Part shown: piece after piece, positions 14,569 to 22,458 of the stretch
How the letters are laid out: every line of letters begins with the position of its first letter
How positions within the stretch are numbered: the first letter of the stretch is position 1
Source of the DNA: an uncultured Candidatus Saccharibacteria bacterium
GTDB taxonomy: Bacteria > Patescibacteriota > Saccharimonadia > Saccharimonadales > Saccharimonadaceae
DNA length: 55,981 bases
Direction of reading: 5' to 3'
Assembly (NCBI GenBank): GCA_947304075.1
Contig: CAMYZY010000001.1
Location: 1 to 55,981, forward strand
Translations under genes and position numbers: made by a program
The notes under the pieces: generated by a model
Seen by the model: only the letters and a program-made list of their open reading frames with translations
Databases searched by the model: none
Told to the model about the DNA's origin: nothing

Positions 14569-16862
14569 TAAACCACTATATTTACAAGTTTAGCTTTTTT
14601 CACAAAAATCGTCTTTTTGATGCCACCCTTGGTATACTCGGCAATTTTCTCATTGGATTTTACTAAATCAATAATCTTAGATTCATCATCAAGGTCATTC
14701 ACATCGACACTAATCTTGGCACGCAATTTACCATTAACCTGAACCACTAATTCCACCGTATCCGTCACAAGATATTTTTCATCCCATTTCGGCCATTCAT
14801 CATCAGCACCATACTTCTCTAATATCTCCGAAGCAAGATGCGGCGCAAATGGTTTTAACAATTTAGCGAGCGTCACCAAATCCCCCGTCGCAGCACCTTC
14901 TTTATACAGTTCATTAACATATTCCATCAAAGCAGCCACCGCCGTATTAAAATTGCATTTATAAATATCTTCGGTTACTTTTTTAATCGTCTTATTGCGA
15001 ATAACAGCATTTTTGTTATCCGAAGATTCATTTTTATTATCAAAACACAAATTATAGCATCGATTCAAAAATCTATACACACCACCCACCGAACGTGGAT
15101 CCCAAGCCGCATCTAACTCAACCGGGCCGATAAACATTTCATAAACCCTAAGAGTATCTGCGCCATACCCATCATTTATCACATCAAGTGGATCAATCAC
15201 ATTGCCCTTTGACTTCGACATCTTCTTGCCATCTGGGGCATTAATATAGCCATGATAAATCAACTTCTTTATTGGCTCTCTAAAAGGCAAATAACCTAGA
15301 TCTGCAAAAAACTTACACCAAAATCGAACGTAAAGTAAGTGCGCCACAGCGTGATCCGCCCCTACATAAATATCGGTTGGAGCCCAATAAGCAATCGCTT
15401 CTTTATCCCAAGCCTGCTTCTTATCGTGCGGAGAAACATATCGCCACAAATACCACGAAGAACAGGCATATCCATCCAAAGTATCAGTTTCTCTAGTCAT
15501 TTCTTCTAAATGCGTTTTACCAGTCTTTGGATCTTTCACCGGAATCTTTACTTTTAGCCAATCTTTAGCCTTAGCTAGCGCCGAGCGACCAGATTCATCC
15601 GGTTTATAATCTTGTATTTCCGGCAAAATCACCGGCAATTCATCTTCAGGAATTGCGTGTGGATTACCTTCCTTGTCATACGCAATCGGAATCGGGCAAC
15701 CCCAGTATCTTTGACGAGAAATCAGCCAATCCCGCATTCGATAAGTCGTTTTTGGCGTCCCAAACGCATCAAAATCCACTAATTCTGTCTCAACGATCGG
15801 TAAATCAAATTTCTCTGCAAATTCCTTATCTCTCTCGTCGTTATATGGCACAGCCATAATTGCCCCAGTCCCATAACCAGACAAAACATAATCAGCTACC
15901 CAAATCGGAATCTTTTCCTTCGTCGCCGGGTTGATTGCATAAGCCCCCGTAAACACACCCGTCTTTTCCTTGTTTTCTTGCCTTTCTATCTCAGACTTCT
16001 TCAAAGCTTCAGCTTTATACTTCTCGACGGCTTCCTTCGCATCATCCGACACAAAATATTGTAAATCTGGATATTCCGGCGCCACCACCAGAAAAGTCGC
16101 ACCCTTAATTGTATCTGGTCTCGTTGTAAAAACAGTAATACTGTGCGCATCATTTACCACCTTAAAATCAATCTCTGCTCCAACACTTCGCCCAATCCAA
16201 TTCTTTTGCATGGTCTTGATCTTCTCTGGCCAATCCAATGCATCAATTTCATCAAGCAATTCATCGGCATACTCTGTAATCTTAAAGAACCATTGCTTCA
16301 TCTTTTTCTTTTCGACTTCATGGCCGCAGCGCCAACAATGTCCATTCTCAACCTGTTCATTAGCCAGCACAGTCTGATCCACCGGGCACCACCACTGATA
16401 AGACTCTTTTTGATAAGCTAAACCCTTTTTAAATAACTGCAAAAAACACCACTGTGTCCACTTATAATATTCTGGATCAGATGTATTAATCTCTCGGTTC
16501 CAATCAATTGCATAACCCAGTCTTTTTGCCTGTTTCCTAAAATTATCCGTGTTGGCCTTCGTCACTTCTTGTGGCGCCGTACCAGTTTTAATCGCATAAT
16601 TTTCCGCTGGCAAACCAAAGGTATCATAACCAAATGGTCGCATCACATTTAATCTCTGCTGTTCATAAAATCGCGTCAAAACGTCGACAATTGTAAAATT
16701 ACGTACATGCCCCACATGCAAGCCCGCTCCCGATGGATAAGGAAACATTTCCGCAATATACATCTTTGGCACACCAGGCTTCACTTCAGCCCTATAAGGC
16801 TTTTCTTCTTCCCATTTTTTTTGCCATTTTTTTTCAATTTCTAAAGGGTTAAATCTTTTCAT
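14568..16862 (-). CDS. leuS: Leucyl-tRNA synthetase
   Basis: Class I synthetase, 764 aa, compared with about 860 in E. coli. HVGH (HIGH) follows PYPSGAGL, KMSKSKGNV is the ATP loop, a CWRCG zinc ribbon lies in the 150s, and the CP1 editing domain is present (TTRPDT; YGTGAIMAVPYNDERD). After the editing domain the chain runs almost straight into YRMRDWLISRQRYWGCPIPI, so the leucine-specific insertion is reduced or missing. The ATG lies seven bases after a TATAAT with no ribosome site, so the message is probably leaderless. Confidence 0.98.
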   Translation of the reverse strand: MKRFNPLEIEKKWQKKWEEEKPYRAEVKPGVPKMYIAEMFPYPSGAGLHVGHVRNFTIVDVLTRFYEQQRLNVMRPFGYDTFGLPAENYAIKTGTAPQEVTKANTDNFRKQAKRLGYAIDWNREINTSDPEYYKWTQWCFLQLFKKGLAYQKESYQWWCPVDQTVLANEQVENGHCWRCGHEVEKKKMKQWFFKITEYADELLDEIDALDWPEKIKTMQKNWIGRSVGAEIDFKVVNDAHSITVFTTRPDTIKGATFLVVAPEYPDLQYFVSDDAKEAVEKYKAEALKKSEIERQENKEKTGVFTGAYAINPATKEKIPIWVADYVLSGYGTGAIMAVPYNDERDKEFAEKFDLPIVETELVDFDAFGTPKTTYRMRDWLISRQRYWGCPIPIAYDKEGNPHAIPEDELPVILPEIQDYKPDESGRSALAKAKDWLKVKIPVKDPKTGKTHLEEMTRETDTLDGYACSSWYLWRYVSPHDKKQAWDKEAIAYWAPTDIYVGADHAVAHLLYVRFWCKFFADLGYLPFREPIKKLIYHGYINAPDGKKMSKSKGNVIDPLDVINDGYGADTLRVYEMFIGPVELDAAWDPRSVGGVYRFLNRCYNLCFDNKNESSDNKNAVIRNKTIKKVTEDIYKCNFNTAVAALMEYVNELYKEGAATGDLVTLAKLLKPFAPHLASEILEKYGADDEWPKWDEKYLVTDTVELVVQVNGKLRAKISVDVNDLDDESKIIDLVKSNEKIAEYTKGGIKKTIFVKKAKLVNIVV

Positions 16863-16869
16863 AAGCCAA

Positions 16870-16875
16870 ATTATA
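16870..16875 (-). promoter_or_regulatory. leuS: Extended -10 promoter giving a leaderless leuS mRNA
   Basis: TGGTATAAT on the minus strand with its last T seven bases from the leuS ATG. No -35 is seen. The predicted start point coincides with the start codon. Confidence 0.6.
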
Positions 16876-16914
16876 CCATAATTACAGGATTAATAAAATT
16901 GCTCACCCTAAAAA

Positions 16915-18162
16915 CTATTTTTTAGAACTAATTACGTGATTATAAATATTAATAAATGAATCCAGCGTCTTTTCAAAATCATGCTCACCGGCAATCTCTA
17001 ACGATTTTTTGCTAAATTCCTTTCGCATTTTCTCATCTGAGACAATCTTAATCATCGCATTCCCAATTTCATCAATATTGCCAGGTTCACACAAATAACC
17101 ATTTTCACTGTCTCGGCAAACTTCACTCACAGCACCTTTGTCCACCGCAATTAGTGGCAAACCCGTCGCCGCTGCTTCAATCAAAACTATCCCTTGCGTT
17201 TCAATCTCCGATGCTGTTACAAACACATCAGCCATTTTATATAGTTCATACAAATCCGGTGATATTACTCTACCAAGTAATTTCACAGAGTCGCCAAGAT
17301 TATTATCCCTAACTAATTGCTCCAACCTGGCTTTATCTACTCCATCCCCCACCATAATTAGCTCTGTTTTCGGCAATTTACTCCGCGCTTTGTTAAAGGC
17401 TTCAATCACCAGTCCCACCTTCTTTTCCGGATCAATTCTACCTACATATAGCATAATCGTTTTATCCTGTGGAATATTGTAACGTTCATATATTTCTTTA
17501 CTGGCTTTTCCAGGTTTAAAATTCGTTAAATCCACCCCATTCGACACCGCAGCCACTGGAACATTTATAGAATGCCCAGACAGTAGATGATCAATCGCCT
17601 GTTTCGTCGGCATTGTCACGAAATCACTCTTACTCTGCCGATTTCTAAAATACGAAGAAAGCAGCGCATCAATCGGCTTTTTCATAGCACTAGGTAGTTT
17701 CATCGACCCAGTCAAAACTTCTGGCTGATTATGCTCAGTTGTCACCACTGGTATATTGTGTTTTCTCGCATAAAACACCACCGACAGCCCAATCGGATCC
17801 GAAACCTGCACATGCACTACATCTGGTTTAAATTCATTCAGCACCTTACTAATCTCAGCATATGGAAAAACCGAAACTCTAAATCCATGTTTATAAAACA
17901 ATCTCGGCATTTTAACGCCCAGAAATTTTTTCTTTTCCGGCAAGGGATGTATCTGATCATGATATATTTTTGCCTGTACTGACTTTAAATATACCGTTTT
18001 TACACCATCAATACTCTCTGCGTAGTTTTTACCAGTCTGCGAAGGGCAAATCACCATCACTTCGTGCCCCCGTTTTAATAGACCAAGCGCCAAATTATGC
18101 GAAAACACCGCTACCCCGTTTATTTGTGGATAGTATACAGCAGTTGCAATAACAATTTTCAT
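16915..18162 (-). CDS. Glycosyltransferase family 4
   Basis: A GT-B retaining glycosyltransferase of 415 aa. The N-terminal Rossmann half starts MKIVIATAVYYPQINGVAVF with the Gly-rich acceptor loop, and the C-terminal half has LYVGRIDPEKKV and the nucleotide-sugar motif E-x7-E in ETQGIVLIEAAATG. The ATG at 18162 was preferred to 18207 because the family start is MKIVIA and the longer form would overlap the upstream gene. The sequence resembles glycolipid/mannosyl-type transferases, but the acceptor is not determined. It lies between the S41 protease and leuS. Confidence 0.9.
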   Translation of the reverse strand: MKIVIATAVYYPQINGVAVFSHNLALGLLKRGHEVMVICPSQTGKNYAESIDGVKTVYLKSVQAKIYHDQIHPLPEKKKFLGVKMPRLFYKHGFRVSVFPYAEISKVLNEFKPDVVHVQVSDPIGLSVVFYARKHNIPVVTTEHNQPEVLTGSMKLPSAMKKPIDALLSSYFRNRQSKSDFVTMPTKQAIDHLLSGHSINVPVAAVSNGVDLTNFKPGKASKEIYERYNIPQDKTIMLYVGRIDPEKKVGLVIEAFNKARSKLPKTELIMVGDGVDKARLEQLVRDNNLGDSVKLLGRVISPDLYELYKMADVFVTASEIETQGIVLIEAAATGLPLIAVDKGAVSEVCRDSENGYLCEPGNIDEIGNAMIKIVSDEKMRKEFSKKSLEIAGEHDFEKTLDSFINIYNHVISSKK

Positions 18163-18163
18163 T

Positions 18164-19360
18164 TTATAATTCTTTGGCCTTTTGAAGTTGCGGATCGCGC
18201 ATAGCATTTATGTCTTCATATGTGCGCCCGACTTCGTAATCAGGCTTTATCCCTTCAAGATTAATCGAACGACCTTCCGGAGTCAACCATTCAGCAGTAG
18301 TCACTTTAAGTACCGAACCTTGTGACAAATCAAATAATTGCTGTACCACACCCTTCCCATACGTAGTTTCACCTACAATTTTCGCCTTGCCATAATCTTG
18401 CAACGCCCCAGCCACAATTTCCGAAGCCGATGCCGTCGAACCATTTACGAGCACAACTGTCTTCATATCCTTTAGCACCGCTCTCCCCGTGCGAGAACTC
18501 GAATCAGAATCACCAAAATGCTTTGATTTGGTTTGTAGGACCGTCTGCCCATCTAGCCATAAACTAAGCAAATCTTGAGCCGCCGACACATAACCACCAC
18601 CATTCCCACGCAAATCTAGTATCACTTTCTTGATGCCTTTATCAGAAAATTCCTTCGCAAACCCTTGCACCATCGTGCCAGTATCATCATCAAATCTCGT
18701 CACCGTAACAATCGCCGTAGAACCATCATAATCAACATAAGCCGAGACATTATTAATCGCTTCTCTCGTCATGGTAAATGATTTTTCTTTCCCGTCTCTC
18801 ACTACCGTAATAGTCACTTCCGTGCCAGTTTCACCCCGCACTCTCTTTGATATCTCATCCGTAGACAAACTATAAACTTCTTCACCATCAACCTTATAAA
18901 TAATATCACCCGCCAGTATTCCAGCTTTACGCGCCGGATTGTCAGGCAAAGTTCTAAGGACTCTCACATATCCATCTCTTAGACCCATTTCTACACCAAT
19001 ACCACTCCCTACATTACCATGCAAATCATTATAAAAATCTTCCGCTTCTTCTGCGCCCATATACACAGTATATGTATCACCTAGTGCTTCGACCAAACCT
19101 TTCTTAGCTCCTTCAATCACTTTGCTCTGCGAAATCTCACCATTATAAGTACTAGCCAGTTTTTCGTACACTTCATTAAGCGACGACCAATTTACACCAG
19201 AATTATTTGATTTCGAAAAACCAAGATAGGGTGCAAAACCACCAAAAATGCCATCCCAATTAATACCTACCACAATACCAATTACCAGCATTACTGCCGA
19301 AATAATTATGGCATTGCCAAGGCTAGTCTTTTTTTCATTCCAATCCACTTTTTCACTCAT
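18164..19360 (-). CDS. S41-family C-terminal processing protease
   Basis: A membrane-anchored 398-aa peptidase: one N-terminal transmembrane segment (about 15-35), a PDZ domain (about 115-200, GVEMGLRDGY...GILAGD) and the tail-specific protease core. The catalytic Ser is in NGSTASASEIVAGAL and the Lys in ETTYGKGVVQ. It acts outside the membrane and in other bacteria degrades or trims wall hydrolases and secreted proteins. It follows the CHAP-domain hydrolase gene, a sensible regulatory partner. The ATG lies seven bases after TATAAT. Confidence 0.95.
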   Translation of the reverse strand: MSEKVDWNEKKTSLGNAIIISAVMLVIGIVVGINWDGIFGGFAPYLGFSKSNNSGVNWSSLNEVYEKLASTYNGEISQSKVIEGAKKGLVEALGDTYTVYMGAEEAEDFYNDLHGNVGSGIGVEMGLRDGYVRVLRTLPDNPARKAGILAGDIIYKVDGEEVYSLSTDEISKRVRGETGTEVTITVVRDGKEKSFTMTREAINNVSAYVDYDGSTAIVTVTRFDDDTGTMVQGFAKEFSDKGIKKVILDLRGNGGGYVSAAQDLLSLWLDGQTVLQTKSKHFGDSDSSSRTGRAVLKDMKTVVLVNGSTASASEIVAGALQDYGKAKIVGETTYGKGVVQQLFDLSQGSVLKVTTAEWLTPEGRSINLEGIKPDYEVGRTYEDINAMRDPQLQKAKEL

Positions 19361-19367
19361 GTTTATT

Positions 19368-19373
19368 ATTATA
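19368..19373 (-). promoter_or_regulatory. Extended -10 promoter giving a leaderless S41-protease mRNA
   Basis: TGTTATAAT on the minus strand, then seven bases, then ATG. No ribosome site is present. Confidence 0.55.
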
Positions 19374-19387
19374 ACACAGTTAGTAGA

Positions 19388-20554
19388 TTAAAAATGGATA
19401 TAATTGTATTGCCAAACTTCATTCGCCGAAATTGTTCTAGCACCAAAATCACCATAATGCATGCTACCAGAATAAAGGTAAGTAGCATAGGCGTTATTAT
19501 ATTCTGTCACATTAATCGAGCCATCACCGTTCACGCTCTCTACCCAGAATACATGACCATAAGGATATCCATCAACTTGTCCAATCGTATTAGGTGCTGG
19601 AGTCTTATTCACAACATAACCAGCTGCCCTTGCGCCATCATCCCATGAATAAGCATTACCCCAACCAATCGCAACACCCGCATATTCATAAGCCTTCCAA
19701 CCAGCGTAGCTCACACACTCACAAACATATCCACCAATCTTATGCCAACCATAAGCATCTTCCCAGTAAGTCAAATACGCATCTTGCCTACCAGGGCAAT
19801 CAGCCTGCCAAGGATAAGTATTCGCACCCGAATAAGCCGAACCACGATAAAGCTCTGGGTGAGCTTCCTGTTCTGCTTTTTCTGCTTCACGTTGCGCAAT
19901 CTGGGCAGCCTTTGCTTCTTCGGCGTAAGCCTCGGCATCATTCTCGTACTTAGCCACTAGACTTTGCTGTTCACTTCTTTTCGCAAGTAAACTTTCCCGT
20001 GCCGTTTTTTGTTGCTCTAACAAAGTCTCAACTTCCGCTTTATCTGCTTCAAGTTTTTCCTTTGCCTGTTTCACCGCAGTTGCCGAAATACTAATTTGTT
20101 CCTTTACTACTTCGCTTCTAGCTGTCTTTTCTGCAAGATCAGAAATCGAATTTGCCCCAGCCAAAATCCTAATCGGTTCCGAATCCGATTCGAAATGCAT
20201 ATTAATTAAAAGTTCCGCCAAAGCCTCTTGTTCTTCAAGTAGCTTCGCTTCTTTTATCGCAATTTGCTTCTTTAATTCCTTAATCTCAACTTCGGTCTGG
20301 ACAATCTCAGCTTCTTTACCAGCAATTTCCGCAGTTAATTCATTAACTCGAGCTTGATATGCATTCGCTGAGCTCGCTGCCCGCGCCGCATTCTCCGTCG
20401 CTTGCTTTTCTTTTTCTACCGCTTCACGACAAGCCGCCGAGTTTTGGCAAGCCTTAGAAATAGCCCCCACATGGCTAAAACTAGAAAAAATATTCAAAAA
20501 TACACCAAGAACTAATACTATAATTAGAAATTTCTTCTTTCTAAGTATTACCAT
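19388..20554 (-). CDS. Secreted PcsB-like coiled-coil/CHAP peptidoglycan hydrolase
   Basis: A 388-aa exported protein with a signal peptide (KKKFLIIVLVLGVFLNIFSS, cleavage near SHVGA), a long coiled coil (about 45-225, Ala/Glu/Lys heptads) and a C-terminal CHAP amidase/endopeptidase domain (about 240-388). The likely catalytic Cys is in CECVSYAGWKAY and His in GHVFWVESVN. This is the architecture of PcsB, the hydrolase activated by FtsEX in streptococci, and ftsX and ftsE lie immediately upstream. The ATG lies six bases after TACAAT with TG before it, so it may be leaderless. Confidence 0.92.
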   Translation of the reverse strand: MVILRKKKFLIIVLVLGVFLNIFSSFSHVGAISKACQNSAACREAVEKEKQATENAARAASSANAYQARVNELTAEIAGKEAEIVQTEVEIKELKKQIAIKEAKLLEEQEALAELLINMHFESDSEPIRILAGANSISDLAEKTARSEVVKEQISISATAVKQAKEKLEADKAEVETLLEQQKTARESLLAKRSEQQSLVAKYENDAEAYAEEAKAAQIAQREAEKAEQEAHPELYRGSAYSGANTYPWQADCPGRQDAYLTYWEDAYGWHKIGGYVCECVSYAGWKAYEYAGVAIGWGNAYSWDDGARAAGYVVNKTPAPNTIGQVDGYPYGHVFWVESVNGDGSINVTEYNNAYATYLYSGSMHYGDFGARTISANEVWQYNYIHF

Positions 20555-20560
20555 AACTAC

Positions 20561-20566
20561 ATTGTA
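20561..20566 (-). promoter_or_regulatory. Extended -10 promoter before the CHAP-protein gene
   Basis: TGCTACAAT on the minus strand, six bases before the ATG. It would give a leaderless mRNA separate from ftsEX. Confidence 0.45.
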
Positions 20567-20573
20567 GCATATT

Positions 20574-21614
20574 TTAGGATTTATTCAAATACTTCGAGAC
20601 AGCTAGTCTAGCCGACAATCTGCCAATGATGATTCCAAGACCAATAAACACCAAATAAACCAGTATTAATTTGTTTGATTCCAAAATATTAGTGATTGCC
20701 GTTACATCGATTCCATAACTCGCTAGTCTTGGCGCCATAAATTCAAATCCGAAATAAGAAACTGTTGCAGCGATAAGACCAGCGATTAGCCCGCAAATCT
20801 CTGCTTCAACCAAAAACGGCCCACGAATAAAGCTTTTTTCCGCTCCTACCAGCTTCATCATATATATTTCTTCGCGTCGCGAGAAAATCGCCATCCTAAT
20901 TGTCGAAAAAATTATCAAAATTGATATCACAAGGAACACCGCAGCCAGTATAATACCACCAGTTCTAGCAATCCTTGCCCAAGAAGTAATCGTTGCGATT
21001 TCCGCCTGATTCACATCGTAAGTCGGCGCCTTTTCTTTATCAACATAAAACTTAAAATCTTCATCTTCTTCAACAATTTTCTTAATACTCGACAAATCAT
21101 CAACATCATAAACTTTAACCCGCATCGTCCCCTGCATCTTTGCAATCATCAAAGCCTTCATCTCGTCATCAAGAATGTTTATTATTTCGTCACTACCTTC
21201 ATTCTCTGCCAAAAACTTCGCATATTCTTCTTCGGAATTCGATATTTCAACCGATTTCACATTAGAATCACTTTTAATCTTAGTGTCGAGCTCCGAAAGA
21301 ACCTGCTCACTTAATCCCGGCTTCAAATAAATCGTAATATCGATTTTGTCTTTCATCATTTCTGCCGTGCTAGTTAAAATCACGCTCGCTACCACCGTCA
21401 CAAACAGAATAATCAAAGTAATTGCCATCACCACGGTCGCAGCAGTAGACAGCCAAATATTACGCCCAAAACCTTTCGCACCGTATTTCACAATTCTTGA
21501 CTGATTGCGAATCGGATGATGCTGTTTTGTACGCTGCATCGTCCTTAAGCTCTTCTTGGTAACTCTTTTTAGCTTCTTTTCTTTTCCAACTTTCTTTTCT
21601 TCCGTCTCCGCCAT
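20574..21614 (-). CDS. ftsX: Cell-division ABC transporter permease FtsX
   Basis: A 346-aa membrane protein with a basic cytosolic N terminus (about 1-55), a first transmembrane helix (about 57-82), a large extracellular loop (about 85-210) with an interacting surface, then three helices at the C terminus, including SRREEIYMMKLVGAE in the coupling region. FtsX does not transport; it passes ATP-driven movement from FtsE to wall hydrolases. It is one base downstream of ftsE and just before the CHAP hydrolase. Confidence 0.96.
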   Translation of the reverse strand: MAETEEKKVGKEKKLKRVTKKSLRTMQRTKQHHPIRNQSRIVKYGAKGFGRNIWLSTAATVVMAITLIILFVTVVASVILTSTAEMMKDKIDITIYLKPGLSEQVLSELDTKIKSDSNVKSVEISNSEEEYAKFLAENEGSDEIINILDDEMKALMIAKMQGTMRVKVYDVDDLSSIKKIVEEDEDFKFYVDKEKAPTYDVNQAEIATITSWARIARTGGIILAAVFLVISILIIFSTIRMAIFSRREEIYMMKLVGAEKSFIRGPFLVEAEICGLIAGLIAATVSYFGFEFMAPRLASYGIDVTAITNILESNKLILVYLVFIGLGIIIGRLSARLAVSKYLNKS

Positions 21615-21615
21615 A

Positions 21616-22419
21616 TTAAATCACCTTTCTCCTTTGCGGCCTAGTCTGACTAGGAGCTTGCCCAGCCACCGCAGACTGACGTTTTAAAGCATGCCCCGGC
21701 ATCTGCACAACCCGAGCCGGCGTCGGAGTTCCATCTAGCTTATAAATACCATTATTCTTTTGATCGCTTATTATCTTACCATCTCTCATCGTGACCACAC
21801 GTTTTTGCAAATTATTTACAATGTTTTCATTATGAGTCGTAACTAAAATCGTCGTGCCAAAATCATTAATCTTCTTGAGCAGTTGAATAATTTCCTGTGT
21901 CGTCAATTTATCCAAATTAGCCGTCGGCTCATCGGCAATCAAAATCTTTGGCTGTCTTGCTACAGAACGTGCAATCGAAACTCTTTGTTGCTGCCCACCA
22001 GACAATTGATGCGGAAATTTTTTTGCTTGGTCTAATAAATCAACTAGTTCCAACACTTTCGGTACAGTCCGACGAATTTCTTTCCCGCTCATACCAGCGA
22101 TTTCAAGTGCAAAAGCTACATTCTCATATACCGTACGCCTTGGCAACAACTTAAAATCCTGAAATACTACACCAAGTCGCCTACGGTATCCAGGTATATG
22201 GCGTTTCTTTACATAATCAAGATCAATTCCACCAATAATAATCTTACCAGAATCCGGATTTTCTTCCTTGGTAATCATTTTCATTAAAGTCGACTTGCCA
22301 GCACCAGATTTACCAACCAAAAACACGAACTCATTCGGTTCAATATGTAAAGACACGGAATCAAGAGCAGGCTTATCATCACCCGGGTATTTCTTTGTTA
22401 CCGAATCAAGTAATATCAT
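21616..22419 (-). CDS. ftsE: Cell-division ATP-binding protein FtsE
   Basis: ABC ATPase of 267 aa: Walker A GKSGAGKST (about 37-45), Q-loop VFQDFKLLPRRTVYENV, signature LSGGQQQR and Walker B ILIADEPTANLD, followed by the switch His in TTHNE. FtsE-type sequence is clear from the KKYPGDDKPALDSVSL start. A 45-residue Arg/Pro/Gln-rich tail extends the usual 220-230 aa. It pairs with ftsX directly downstream. Confidence 0.96.
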   Translation of the reverse strand: MILLDSVTKKYPGDDKPALDSVSLHIEPNEFVFLVGKSGAGKSTLMKMITKEENPDSGKIIIGGIDLDYVKKRHIPGYRRRLGVVFQDFKLLPRRTVYENVAFALEIAGMSGKEIRRTVPKVLELVDLLDQAKKFPHQLSGGQQQRVSIARSVARQPKILIADEPTANLDKLTTQEIIQLLKKINDFGTTILVTTHNENIVNNLQKRVVTMRDGKIISDQKNNGIYKLDGTPTPARVVQMPGHALKRQSAVAGQAPSQTRPQRRKVI

Positions 22420-22458
22420 AACCTAATATTAACACAAACGGTTTGACTTTTGCAAGTT

